64,000 nucleotides of DNA from positions 27,818,306 through 27,882,305 of the forward strand of contig OZ020616.1 in assembly GCA_963971575.1 (NCBI GenBank), read 5' to 3'. Source of the DNA: Liopterus haemorrhoidalis. Its lineage: Eukaryota; Arthropoda; Insecta; Coleoptera; Dytiscidae. Made by a program: the position numbers and the translations under genes. The notes below the pieces were generated by a model, which did not search any database, was not told the origin of the DNA, and saw only the letters and a list, made by a program, of their open reading frames with translations. Shown in pieces: positions 20,742-32,698 of the stretch (position 1 is its first letter; the number at the start of each line of letters is the position of its first letter).

Positions 20742-21132
20742 ATTACAGGATAAAATATTAAAAATAAAATGAAGGGATAGACACAAATAAATTACACAAA
20801 TCTTTTCCTAAATCGACAAGATATGGATTGACAAGATATGGAGACATTGGTAGACGGCTATAAAAAAACTAACTATCGTCTAGTTACACATTTCTGTGGA
20901 AACACGTTAAAATAACAAAATGCAAGAGTTTAATCAAAACAACAAATTTGATTAACTTATTTATTGTTTATAAATCGCTTAATTATAGTGATTGTAGCAA
21001 CATTTCTTTTGATTTTTTTTATACCTTCTTTGAAAAATTGTGAAATATCAACGCTAACTATCAGCTTGGGGGCTCACGGGCTTGACCCCCCCCTCCAAGA
21101 ACTCAAAAACACGTCGTTTTACGTGTATTTGT
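20742..21132. other. AT-rich spacer
   Basis: The GC-richer patch 21060-21092 (GGGCTTGACCCCCC) is similar in reverse complement to 7990-8015 (GGATCAAGCCCGTGAACC). It is too short to classify. Confidence 0.35.
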
Positions 21133-21180
21133 CAAAATACAAGTGATGACATTTTTTCAGGTCATCACTTGTATTATTTT
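21133..21180. repeat. hairpin CAAAATACAAGTGATGAC
   Basis: CAAAATACAAGTGATGAC (21133-21150) pairs with GTCATCACTTGTATTATTTT across a 10 nt loop, with a small bulge. CATCACTTG...TTTTGGAAGTGAGGAC, which directly follows, recurs twice in tandem at 49655-49728. Confidence 0.65.
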
Positions 21181-21199
21181 GGAAGTGAGGACATTTTTT

Positions 21200-24070
21200 T
21201 TTAGATTAACATCTGCATTTTGAAAAATAAAGTGCTTTTGGCCAGCACTCGTTGCCGAATAATTTCCCGATTCCTACCGTTCTAAAACAATTTTATCTTC
21301 TGAGACCACCCTTCAAGAAAAACTACTGGGTGCGCGCCTGGAGAGGAGCACTTTATTTGAGAATAGAATGACGGAAACTATTGTTCGGGTTATATTCAAG
21401 AGGTAGTTGCGGCTCTTACATATCTATAACAAATACTTATTTACTACGATCACAAAAAAAGTGTTCCTTGTGACGTACTTTCGCAATAACTCAATATTAC
21501 ATATATTCGTGCCCGGTTTTCTTTTTCTTTTTTTGGAAAAGAAAAAAATATTCACAATACAAGTTAATTTAACTCTTTTTGTTGATTTGGGTTGATAACA
21601 TTGCGACAATAATTATAATTTATTTTTCCTTTGGAAATAATAAATATATGTACATTGCCTGACAGAAACTGTTTCAATCGTGTCAATATTACTTCTGAAA
21701 TAAATGTTAATCTGGATAGAATCTAATATTAATGGGCGCCATTATAAGTTTTTATGGAACGAATGTTGTTCGTGTCATATGTTTAATTTGAAATTAAACT
21801 GAACAAAGAATTGTGACAGACGATGACATATTACCACGGAGGATGTTTGGCACCGGAAACCTTCTTTTTTCAATTCTAATCGCAAGGCATCAGGGAAATG
21901 GTGAACAGAATATAAAATGAAATTCACACGTGTACACATATGTACCCATAAATAACGTCTCACTGATAAGGCACTTCGTTGCTGGAATAAATGATGAAAT
22001 ATAATTTAAAAGTTTGTTGGTAAAAGCTTGCATGTATTTTGGATAAAAACGCGAGTAGGCCACGGACACAACAGTTGGTTCTATTTTTATACTTCATACT
22101 TGTAATAACACTACAAAGAGTAAAACTTTGGTATAAATTATTAAAACTTATCATCAAGAGCAGAATAAGATATATCTTCCCTAAGGGCTTTGAGAGTTTT
22201 GCATCTAAAATTCATAACAGTTGGGAGTTTAGCGGAGCATACAGGTCAGGCTGCAGGAGGGATGATATTGGAAGATCTTCATGCCGCTACTTTGCAAATT
22301 AATAACTTAAAAGACGAATCCGAAGTAAAGTTCAACTTCAAGGCGAAGAACAAGTTTTGTAATACAGTATAGACACAATCGTTTAATCTCTTGTTGATTT
22401 CAACAATGTTGGCAAATTTATTGTAATTTAAAAGTTACACGTACTTTTTGCTTAATCTTCTGTTTGCATAATGTTTTCTGTTGTTAAATGCAATAAGTGC
22501 ATTTTGCAGCTGTATAAACTACTAGAGCTATTTAAAACACATAGATTATGCACTCTTGTCTAAAACTGTAGTTTAAAATCAAAATATTGCGACTATTTAG
22601 CTTAATTTTGTCTAATAAAACATGCTTTCACGGCACAGTATCCACAAATACATTTATCAAAACACATTAATTAAATACAATTAAAATCACTGTTTTCTAA
22701 CTGCCGTTCGGAAGCAAAAGCTTACCAGTTCGCGAAAACTTATAAAATTTACAGTTTGAACATAAAATGAATTTCCCCAAAAACCAACAAAAGTGGTTCG
22801 GAATCTACGTTAAATTATAGGTCCTATTCATTCTCCTATTCATCATCTGTCGGACCCCTATCCAGGAGGGGGTCCACCAACATACATTCATATATAATGT
22901 ACACACTGAACGCTGAATATCTTTGGGTCACTTTTCCGCATCCATCATACCTATATTCCCGGCCTTGCACCAAATTATTATCAATTATTCTGCTATCCCA
23001 AAAACTCTGGGTGGTAGACGACTGGAAAATGACGACGAAGTTAAAACAACAGTGGCAAACTGGCTGATTTTTACGACAAACCTATCCAAAAACTCGTCAT
23101 AAGGTATGATAAATGTATCATTCTAAATTGTGACTATGTAGAAAAATAAATACCTCTCCAACCATGTATTCATTACCATATTGAGGGGATCCAAGGTTTC
23201 TCATCTCCGAAAATTTTTTTTGTAAAAATGCATTATAATAATATCATTTTTACCTTATTTTTATCTTGGCGGTCGGCTTTTTCATTGACCACCTACGTTC
23301 GTGCACGCGTTTAGTGCAAGGAAATGTTATTTTTGATATGTCGCTATTCTTATTTTGATAAGGCGAAGATTTATTAAATAAACAGTGATACAATAAATAT
23401 ATGATTTTTTGGTTTACTGTGCCCCTTATACATAGTAATTTATTTTTATTGGTTTTGATCAATATTGCATTTATGGTTCACGGACCCCTTTGACATCAGT
23501 CGTGGACCGCCAGTTGAGAAACTCTGATCTAGCCGACCCTACAGAGGGATACTTTATACATTATCATTTAAAATGTTCGGTAAGTCACAAAGTACAGTCC
23601 ATTACGTAATTTGGGTCGAGCTTTCAAAGGTTGAGAAACACTAACCTAAATTATTTAACAGGCACTGATGGGACGGTATTTTAGTTTCGATATCAAATTG
23701 AACAAAATCGGTTGAATAACTTATATGTTCCGACAGGCAATACACTTTTTTATGCTGAGTTTTTCTTGAGAAAACTCAATATCCAAAAAGTTGACAATTA
23801 CATATTTTGTCATACAACTGCAGTATATGTCAAAATAAACACCTACTTGTGTAACTAAAATATAAAATTCCTCAGACGTATATGAAGGTATTAGATTCGT
23901 TAAGTAAATTAACCATTGGTCTAAAATATATTAGTATTACATATAATCCATTCACGATGCTTATTCATCTGAGTAGGCCATAATATTTTTATTAGGTTAA
24001 ATAATTTGATATATGACCTCCTTCCAATTTTATTTGAGTATTTTTATATGTACAGTTAATATTATTGATA
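21200..24070. other. AT-rich spacer with partial hAT ends
   Basis: No gene is supported. GTGGACCGCCAGTTGAGAAACTCTG at 23503-23527 and GGTTGAGAAACACT at about 23631-23644 look like right termini of hAT elements related to the one at 50472. No left partners were found. Confidence 0.35.
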
Positions 24071-24076
24071 ATATAA

Positions 24077-24128
24077 ATAATAAATAAATAAAAATTATAG
24101 GATCCCAACACCTAGACAGGCGTATAAT
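24077..24128 (-). repeat. SINE 3' tail fragment
   Basis: TAAATAAATAAAAATTATAG followed by CCCAACACCTAGACAGG equals the 3' tail region of the full SINE at 28480-28530 in the same orientation. Only the tail survives. Confidence 0.6.
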
Positions 24129-24251
24129 ATGTTAATTAAAATATATTAAATAGAAAATTTCATATATTTCTATAATGTTTAATCTTTTCATGTCTAATTA
24201 TTTTTCGTGGCTACCAACAAAACTGCCATTCTAACATAGCTTACATAGATG

Positions 24252-25616
24252 CAGTGGCGGATCTAGCTTTTTCGGGGCCTGAGGCTAAAATTTTTTTTGG
24301 GGCCCCCTAAAAAAATAAATTGCAAAAATGGCTGTTACTCAAATATAGGTATTATTGGTACTTAATAAAAAATTAAAAAATTGCTGTGAACTCAGATATT
24401 TATTTTAATTGAAAATGTACATAAACACAAAATAAGAATATTAAATGTATGTAAATAAATCTAGAAACATAAAATTGGAAAAAATACGTATATATGTAAT
24501 ATCATATATTAGGAGTATAATTTGCTCTCCTGTTCTACACAATATGCTTCTTTCGGCATTTTGTCGTGGCATATTCTTTTATCGTCTCATCATAATCTAA
24601 TGATTGTGTGATGTCATTTTTTTCATGTTTTGGATAAATACGTTACTTTTGTTCGTTTTGACACGTAACTAAGTGCTTTTGTAAAAATGGATCGAATTTC
24701 GCGATCAATTCGATTATTCCCATAAAATTTCCATTGTTTGGTGAGTCCCATTTTTCATCATAACCTCTAAGTGGCAAGCCTCTTTCACATAAAAATTTAA
24801 TAACTGCAACTACTCTCTTCAATATTTCTTAACAATATTTTATGTTATTTGTCATTTCTTCTTCCAATTGTTTGTCTAATGTATTTTTATTTTCTTTTCG
24901 TGTAATCCATGTTAACATAGCTTTGATACGTTATATATTTGACAAATATTTCACAAATATATTTGACAAAATATTCTTCCCGTCAGAAAACCCCTCCGAT
25001 GTGAGAAATGAAATATCTTTCGAAAACATTTTGCACACAAAGCAATAAATGCAACCTTTACTCTTCGTGTAAGATACCCAGGATCTAGTTACAGATTGGC
25101 CATTTTTTAATTTTTTTTCGAAATATTTATTTGAGATACTTCTAGTTTGGTCTTTGTATGGCCTACTGGATTCTATATAATTATTATTCTCATTACGATT
25201 TTGAAAAAACGAATTTTCTTTTTTCAAACACTGCTGTATAAAACTTTTATTTAGTATAGCGGGCCAAACTGCCACATCTCTGTACTTATCAACGAATCCA
25301 TTAAATTTTTACCGAGAAATCATATGGTCACTTGTATTTTTTATACCTCGACACGTTGAAAAGTTTTACAGAAGCAATAAAAATTTGTACCAAAAAAAAA
25401 AAACAATTGTTCACATCTGTTAACACTTATACCGTTTAAAATTGTTTACAAAATAATTTTTGACAAGAAATGTACAGTACAGATATTTAAAAATAAAATT
25501 TAAAAAAATGGCAGTTTCAAAGTTTTTGAATAATCTTTAGGCCCAGCTCGGGGCCCCCTTAGTGTTGGGGGCCCTGAGGCTTGAGCCTCATTAGCTTCAT
25601 GGTAAATCCGCCACTG
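24252..25616 (-). mobile_element. hAT element with 8 bp target duplication, transposase decayed
   Basis: CAGTGGCGGAT (24252-24262) and ATCCGCCACTG are perfectly inverted. The duplication CATAGATG is exact on both sides (24244-24251 and 25617-25624). GGGGCC-rich subterminal sequence is present at both ends (GGGGCCTGAGGC / GGGGGCCCTGAGGC). Length is 1365 bp, far shorter than an autonomous element with this transposase, so it is an internally deleted copy. Confidence 0.92.
24643..25275 (-). pseudogene. hAT transposase with TTF-type zinc finger (ZMYM1-like), partial
   Basis: This is the N-terminal half of a hAT transposase of the class often annotated as zinc finger MYM-type protein 1-like. From 25275 the frame reads through SISNKYFEKKLKNGQSVTRS and WVSYTKSKGCIYCFVCKMFS to LTSEGFSDGKN. 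This is the TTF zinc finger, with the YCF-C pair visible, and it stops at 24931. After a frame change, 24909-24643 reads QLEEEMTNNIKYC, a stop, then EILKRVVAVIKFLCERGLPL and RGYDEKWDSPNNGNFMGIIE and LIAKFDPFLQKHL before TAA at 24643. This is the conserved 'RG..FRG..E....NNGNF...I.L..KFDP.L..H' block. The DDE catalytic residues and the dimerisation domain are missing. One frame change and one internal stop are visible. Confidence 0.85.
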
Positions 25617-25624
25617 CATAGATG

Positions 25625-25994
25625 AGAAAACAACGTGAATGGATTACATGTACCACGGTTATGATTGTCAAAGTGGGATTTACTGTAGAGATGTTAAATC
25701 ATCAAAGTGTCTATAATAGCTATGTACCAATCAAGAAATTTACATCAGTGTAATTTTACGCATCACCGAAAATAATTAAGGGACCCAATCAGGCACCCGA
25801 TATAAATTCACCAGCCACTGTTATGTATATAGTGTGAAAATTTATAATACATCGAATGAGTATGTCAAATATGTTGCCAACAAACAAGGAAACTGGAATA
25901 ATAATTACATACATTTATTAAATCAAAAATAAGTTTACATAGACTTATTTAAAAAATAATAAAAAATATTTGTGAAGGTACACAAATGTCGTGT
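25625..25994. other. AT-rich spacer
   Basis: Nothing recognised. Confidence 0.4.
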
Positions 25995-26095
25995 CGACTC
26001 AAATATTTAATAATTAAAATTACCTGTTTATACAGGGATGTTAGGGCCGGTCAAAACGACATATGACTATGGCTTTCATATCTATGGCCCTAGGT
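25995..26095 (+). repeat. SINE fragment (middle part)
   Basis: GTCGACTCAAATATTTAATA, CCTGTTTATACAGGGATG and GGCTTTCATATCTATGGCC parallel 17095-17215 and the body of the SINE at 28480-28775. Head and tail are missing. Confidence 0.6.
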
Positions 26096-26329
26096 CTAGA
26101 AAAGGAGAACACCAGTCGTTGGACACCTATTATTTTATTAATATTTGTATCTAAACAAATATTAGCAAAATTGGTTGAAGAGTTAAAGAGCACCTGTGTT
26201 TTCCACGATGAAATCACAGCCTGAAAAATTGAACTCTAAAAACTAGTCTTTAGCATATTCCGCGTGTAATTCATACCCACCCGATGTAAGTTTATTATTG
26301 AACATTTTAATTAGTACATGACATTTCCA

Positions 26330-27228
26330 TATATAGGGTGCCCGTTTTTCGAGCCTAACCATTGGAATCTGGTGAACTATAAGAGATACGAAGTCAGCTA
26401 AATTAGGGCAAAGTTGTCGCATTAGTTGGCCACTTTAATGATGTATTTGGTTTTCCGGAAAATTGCACAGGTCACTAGATACGAGCAAAAAACTAATTTT
26501 GGTTTAATTAATTTAACTAATTAACTTTTTGGCTTATAACTTTTTTGTTTCAATTCATACAAGTTTTTAATTTGTACGTTCTACAAAAATAATAATTCAC
26601 AGCCGTCCTCAAAATTTTTATAGGTCATATCATTTTCGAGAAATTTGTACTAACTTTCAATTTTCATATGGGGCTCAAACTTTTCTTTAAATGCATTAAA
26701 TCTAGATTTTTTCTCTTTCCAATATATCATTGGATCAAAAATTTAAAATTAAAATAACAATTATCTGAGAAATTAAAAAATTATTGGTTTTAAAACAAAA
26801 TGTATGTATAGCATTACAATAAATGCTCGAATGTTTCACCTTCAACCTCCAAACAGAGCTCTATTCATATTAAATTGCATTTATATTAAATATCCATATG
26901 AAAATTGAAAGTTAGTATGAATTTTTCGAAAACGATACGAGCTATAAAAATTTTGAGGACGGTTGTGTATTCTACGTAAAAAAGTGACTACAGAACGTGC
27001 AAATTAGAAACTTACATGATTTAAAACAAAAAAGTTATAAGCCAAAAAGCAAATCGACCAAAATAAGTTTTATGCTCGTATCTAGTGACCTGTGCGCTTT
27101 TCCGAAAAAACATACATTATTAAAGTGGCCAACTAATGAGGAAACTTTGCCCCAATTTAACCGACTTCGTATATCTTACGGTTCACGAGATCCCAATGGT
27201 TAGGCTCGAAAAACGGGCAGCCTGTATA
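26330..27228. mobile_element. foldback element with very long inverted repeats, copy 1
   Basis: Both ends read GGYTGCCCGTTTTTCGAGCC inward, and the arms mirror each other for roughly 350-400 bp (GATACGAAGTC, TTAGTTGGCCACTTTAATGA, CAGGTCACTAGATACGAGC on the left; their complements on the right). TATA flanks both ends. No protein is recognisable; frames on the arms are by-products. A second copy is at 58711-59899. Confidence 0.85.
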
Positions 27229-28479
27229 ATACAGCGCCTCAAAAACATGTATATTTGTTTTACGGAGTATGAATTTTCGGAGGGTGGAGGGCCGAAATTG
27301 AAACTACGCCACTTTATTCATTTGCTATAAATGTAAAAGTAATTGCTATTTAGATTTACATGGACTCTAATTTAACTGGTTTCATTATATTTAAAAGCTA
27401 AAACACAGTTTTCTCTGAAAAAATTATAAAAATTTACTTTTTTATATTTGTTAACCTCTAACTGGTTTTCTGTAGTTATGTAACTTGTTTCAAATATTTT
27501 GTTTTTAAATACAACCTGCGTTATATTGTTCAAAAAAGGTTTACAATTTTCCTGTAACTAAAATAAACGAAAATACATATGTGTCTATTAAATCAAAAAG
27601 TGTAGATAAAATGTGACACGTTAGTCACATATTTGACGGCAATTATCTTACGACTAATGATTTAAAATTCCTCACTGGAAAGATTTGTTTCATGTACGTA
27701 TTTTAAAGTTGACAGATGTCTCATCTAAAAATAAAACAAAAACAACGTTCTCAATTTGTCGAACTATTATAACAAGCGTCAGTATCTAATAAAATATGAC
27801 GGTAGCAACTTTCTAACCAGAACACGTTAGTTACATGTTGTATTCTTAGTACATGCAGTGGCCAGGTCAGAGTAGCGGCTACGGCTACCGTGTACCGTGG
27901 GATGCTACGCCCTATGGTGACCACATGAATATATAAGTGTTGAACTAGCTGGGCTACGTAGACCACCACGGGATATTTATGAACGGACCGACGTGTCACT
28001 CACTCTAGACTGAATATGAAATTCAAAAGACGTGTAGATCATGAACGTTTGATATGAGACAAAAGAACCACTGACATATGACTAGAGAAATGTTCAAAAA
28101 TAAAATATTATACATGCTCTTCTCATAAACGGGCATTATGATTAAAATTAGGAAGAACACAAACAGCGGAAACTGAAATATGAACATATTTTAATATCCA
28201 GAACAGACATTTCAGCTGTCTTCTCCTTAAGACGTTACAACAGTTTTTAACTAACACTAACACGACCACTATTGTCGAAATATTATTTCCTTTTTCTATT
28301 TCTCTTTTTTTTCATTTTCTTTAATGTATGCGTGTAAATGTTAAAATTACAAATTAATAATTATTTTTAATAAAAATACGACTTGGCGTCATAAGGTAAT
28401 ATATTTAGGGGGCAATGTAGTGACAGTAAATCACGTGTACACAGTGAATCGATTCAGTCAAATTTATATTTGTTAGAAT
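27229..28479. other. AT-rich spacer
   Basis: Around 27850-27980 the composition is GC-richer (GTAGCGGCTACGGCTACCGTG), but there is no codon-like open frame or repeat partner in the window. Confidence 0.4.
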
Positions 28480-28775
28480 AAATAAATAATAAATAATATG
28501 TTCCCAACACCTAGAAAGGTATATTAGGGCAGAAAACTTAAGTTCCCGTTTCTAGATCGCCGACCATACATTAGAAAACCACGTGGTCACTGCCGCTTTT
28601 CGAAGGATTTTATTGTCCCTGTATAAACGAATACTAATTTTAAGTATTAAATAGGTACTTGAGTCTGAGTCGACTGCTCAGTATAGGAAAATAAAAATCT
28701 GAGGAGGTGGTTGGATTCGAACCCACGTCCCTGTGCTCCGTAGGCAATCGTCTTACCACGGAGCCAGGGTAACTC
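28480..28775 (-). repeat. tRNA-derived SINE, full length
   Basis: On the minus strand the head holds an A-box-like TGGCTCCGTGGTAAGACG (28749-28766) and a B box GGTTCGAATCC (28713-28723), the spacing of a tRNA-type pol III promoter. The body follows (GAGCAGTCGACTCAGACTCA, GTTTATACAGGGACAATA, GACCACGTGGTTTTC) and it ends TTCTAGGTGTTGGGAACAT plus a TTATT-rich tail near 28480. Related pieces lie at 17095, 24077, 25995 and 38170. The tRNA fold is incomplete, so it is a SINE rather than a functional tRNA gene. The parental tRNA is not determined. Confidence 0.78.
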
Positions 28776-28931
28776 TATAATAGAGGATAGGCATGATTTT
28801 AATTTTTTTTTTATTATATTCCTCTTGTTGCATATAAACATAAAAAACAGTTTTGCATTTTTTTTTTAATTTGAAGGCTTAAAAAAATCATAAATGTATG
28901 TAGCGCGCGAAAAGGACGTGTGACGTCATAC
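28776..28931. other. AT-rich spacer
   Basis: Contains an A/T homopolymer stretch and nothing else recognised. Confidence 0.4.
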
Positions 28932-29010
28932 CCCAACTAAGTGTACTGCCCAGCCTACCCAGTGGACTGCGTACAGCCTACCCAGTGTACAGCGCACAGC
29001 CTACACAGTC
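28932..29010 (+). repeat. 23 bp tandem repeat, about three units
   Basis: The unit CAGCCTACCCAGTGKACWGC recurs at about 28950, 28974 and 28997 with small changes. Confidence 0.75.
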
Positions 29011-30758
29011 TGTCATGAACTTATTTGCTTGTATAACTTTTATAGGTTATGTAAAGTTAGAGTGATTTTAAATAAAATAAAGTTTTTTTTTTTTATAAAA
29101 ACAATTTATACATGTTTACCGAATTAAATTTTATATTAAAATATATAACCTATATTGCAGTATTTCAATTATGCCTCTAACGTTTTGTAACTTCATGTAA
29201 AAAATGTAGTAAATTACATATAATTACATAAATATTTACATTTTACAGAGTTGCAGCGTTTGTTTACATAAAGTTATAGAATATATAAATGGATTACTTA
29301 CAAGTCTGTCTTGACACCACGTATTTCTTCAGCACTGTAGCATTCATTATTTTTCATATATTCCATGAGCGTAAATGCATCAATGTTGGGTAAATTATCA
29401 CTCTGAGCCCTAACAAAATCTTTATCTGCTATTTTAATAATAAATGCGTGAAAAATTGTTTAAAAACAAATACAAAACTCTCGAACAATACAATATATAC
29501 ATGTAAAGATTATGTTGTAGTCTGTATCTATGACGTCAAACCCCAGCAGTTTGACGTCATACTCAGTCGTATTTACTCTGCAACCTTCGCGCCGTGGTCG
29601 ACTTATTTCAAATTTACAATATTTTATTCGTATCCCCTATTGTTAAAACAACACTATTGTTGTCTTTTTCAGATTCAGTTCAACTATGTATGCGTTGTGT
29701 TTTGTCTCAGTAGATTCATGTATGTGATTCTTTATGGTCATCTTATATCAGATTTTTTTGGACTACTGAATAAATTTTTCATGCAAGTTATTATATTTTC
29801 TATTACTTAAAATAGCAACGGTTGTCACAAATATACATTTTAGACATAATACTGGATTATTAAGGATTATTTTAAAGATTTCTCATATATAACTATAATC
29901 ATGGTGCCTATATACTTTTTTCATTTTAAAAATTTAATGGCTGGGGTGATAAACAGTCGATCATTTCAGAAGGGTATATAGTTAATCAAAGTAAAATATA
30001 CGTACAAGAGTATAAGTGAAATAAGCAAAATAAATGTTTATGTTAAAATAATTTATTATCAATTTTATGATACTAAAAATGATTATTTAATTTAGTAACT
30101 GACTGTTCTCTGAAATACTTGAGATTTATAATTGTGTAGTAAACTTTATTTACTAATATTCAGTTTATTATTCTTTCATTAAAACTACCCTGGTTATCTA
30201 CGTACTTGATGGATCCACTGTAAACAATGAACCAATTTCTTACTTTTTAAAAAATATAAATAAATCAAAATCTTGTACAGACAGACGCGTAAAATGTTGT
30301 TAACAGTTTTTTCGTAACAAACGACGAAGTTATATGTATAACAATTTTTTAGGATATATGAGATTGACAAAAATACGATTCACTGTTCCACATTGACCCT
30401 ATTACATTACACAATTACACACTTAAGTATGCTTTTCTTTCTTTCTATATATTAGAAATTAATTAAAAAATGCACCCTTTTTAAAAAAACTATAAAATCC
30501 TTATAATCCACATGTATCTGTCTGCAAGGTAGAAATTGTATTTTCGCCAATTATTTATATTTTATTTAAAAAACTTAAATGGAAGCTCTTAATACTCAAA
30601 TAACGAATAAAATTGATTTTCAAAAACTGTTGATTTTGATGTGATTATAGAACAAATATTCTTAGACATCCAGTATTATGTTGACTTCTTACACTTATTA
30701 AATACATACAAAACACTGAAAAGTATTGTATAAATAGATTCTTTGACCGTATTAAATG
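29011..30758. other. AT-rich spacer
   Basis: The 120-codon frame at 29448-29810 is hydrophobic and Phe/Tyr/Ile-rich as expected by chance in AT-rich DNA. No domain recognised. Confidence 0.4.
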
Positions 30759-31158
30759 GTTTGGATAAGTATTAATTTTTTGGGGTATCGGTCTAATAAA
30801 ACTACGTTCTTTTCTTGTCAAATAGTTAAAACATATTTTATTTGCTTACTAGTTTCGATTCTTCTCTGAATCATTTTCAAAGCCTAAAAGAAATTGAATT
30901 ACAAAATTATTACATCGATTTTTTTTTATATACAGAAACAATGTTTAAAAAAAAATATATATATATATATATAAAATAAACTTACTTGCAAATGTAAAAA
31001 GTATATAAAAATTGTTAATAAAATGTTAAAAAAATAAATAGATAAATAGTTAAAAAAATAAAATCAATAGTTAAAATACAACATTGAATATGTTGTTGTA
31101 TATATTCAATGTTGTATTTTATTAGACCGAACCCCAAAAAATTAATACTTATCCAAAC
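30759..31158. mobile_element. MITE of 400 bp with 44 bp inverted ends
   Basis: GTTTGGATAAGTATTAATTT plus TTTGGGGTATCGGTCTAATA at the left mirrors the right end (TATTAGACCGAACCCC, AAATTAATACTTATCCAAAC). An internal hairpin (AATACAACATTGAATA ... TATTCAATGTTGTATT) lies at about 31074-31121. The interior also has TAGTTTCGATTCTTCTCTGA, whose complement contains an ATTC..GAATCGAAAC hairpin-like motif. No clear target duplication. Confidence 0.75.
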
Positions 31159-31972
31159 TGAAAAGTATGACAATTCACACACATGAACCTTAACAAAGCA
31201 AGAGGAGTGTACACTCCCCTTTTTTGGTCCCATTAATAATTCACATTAATAGAACAGATCACCTGACAGAAGGTCAGTTAGAAGTTTAGCAAGTATTATT
31301 GTACAATATACTTCGAAAGATCTGACAGTTAACCGATAATGGATAACTTATGTGAATTTAGTCAAACGTCAAGCCGAGTGACTGTGTTCAAGAAGAGAGA
31401 AATGGGGAGAAAAACAAAAAAGAACAACATTATACATATCCTTCTAATTACCTAAACTACTCTAATGTATGCACTGAAGCGCATAATCATGGTTTTACAT
31501 GTAAGACATAATATTTTACAGTGAATGATCAACCGTAACGTAATTTATTTATTTTTTATTATATATATTGACTTTAAATTACCCCATAATGGTAAATTAT
31601 ATTGAAGTGAACTAATTGGAACAAATTCTACAGCCAGGTGTTTTGTTATGAAAAGCTCATACATGCATGAAGAATATTCCTAAAATGAAATTAATATCCA
31701 GTTACGAAACTAGATAGGGCTTTGGCTAACTCCCTTTTATTAAAAATTCATCCTTAGATCGGCAATTTATACGTCAATACTTATCGCATCTGCGAATTTC
31801 ATGCTAAATATAGGTAATGTAGTATGCAAAATTTTTAATTTACTGTACACTTGTACTGTTTGAATATGCTTTATTTAATATACTTTTTTTGGTATGAAAC
31901 GGCATACAACTAATATAGATTGTTTCAAACAATGAAATATGTCGTATAACTTTTATCGATAATATAATTACA
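31159..31972. other. AT-rich spacer
   Basis: Nothing recognised. Confidence 0.4.
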
Positions 31973-32103
31973 GGTAACCTCCGTATAACACAGCAATGCT
32001 ACAACACGGTATCACTTTAACACGGCTGGAGAATTGGGGAAACCTCTATAAAACACGGCATTCCTACAATATTGTTTCACTCTAACGCGGTTGGAGAATT
32101 GGA

Positions 32104-32230
32104 ATCCTGAAGATATTCAAGAATTACTGGTAGAAGAATAAACTGATGTAGATGATTTGATGGAAATGTCATTTGAGCTGCATGAAATCAATTCAAAGAA
32201 TAATGAAAACTATGAAGTACAAAATTATAA
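32104..32230 (+). pseudogene. Tigger/pogo transposase fragment
   Basis: In one frame this reads NPEDIQELLVEE, a stop, then TDVDDLMEMSFELHEI. The order 'EDVQELL..H...LT.DDLMEL' is the acidic stretch found C-terminal to the DDE domain in Tigger-type (CENP-B-related) transposases. Only about 40 residues are left, there is an internal TAA, and no DNA-binding or catalytic part is visible. It supports the class assignment of the surrounding element. The ORF 32325-32510 downstream is unrelated in appearance, but its start (GGCGCAACAACAATGGCTGT) is repeated at about 56600. Confidence 0.55.
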
Positions 32231-32319
32231 TCTAAAAGGATCCTGTATGCCTTTTAGATTAAAAATCATTAACTAAGTCGATTAACTGGAATTTAGAAAA
32301 TACAAATATAGTTAGTTAA

Positions 32320-32385
32320 AATTTTTGGCGCAACAACAATGGCTGTTTGGGCCTAACACAGCCCATCTTAATGACTATTTTCTGA
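32320..32385 (+). repeat. short repeat shared with 56585-56650
   Basis: AGTTAAAATTTTTGGCGCA, then CTGTTTGGGCCTAACACAGC, then CCCATCTTAATGACTA recurs with few changes at 56585-56650, where it is inserted in a MITE. Confidence 0.7.
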
Positions 32386-32698
32386 ATATACATATGTACA
32401 TAGATCCTTCTGCTGAAAGAAGAGCAAAATTTAAAAGAGAACTTCCAAAATACTTAATTCACAAAAACAAGTCCACCATCAAAAAACCCACTCGCACGCT
32501 CGTATTTTGAAAGTGGACCAAATATCATTTACGAGTAATTTGTTAGAACGTAATTTATTGTTTTAAAATTATTTTAGGTGTATCAGGTAGGTGCATTAGC
32601 TCCAAAGTACTCAGGTTACATCGTTACTTATAGGGATACATATTACGTTGGTGATTTTTTAGTTTGTGATTTTCTTTTCTAACTACTTAAAAAAAAAT

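Noticed and set aside
28700..28775. tRNA gene on the minus strand
   Set aside because: A and B boxes are present but the acceptor stem does not close, and the sequence continues into a SINE body shared with other copies.
29448..29810. 120-codon open frame, hydrophobic
   Set aside because: Phe/Tyr/Ile-rich composition expected from AT-rich non-coding DNA; no topology or motif matching a known receptor or transporter could be argued.
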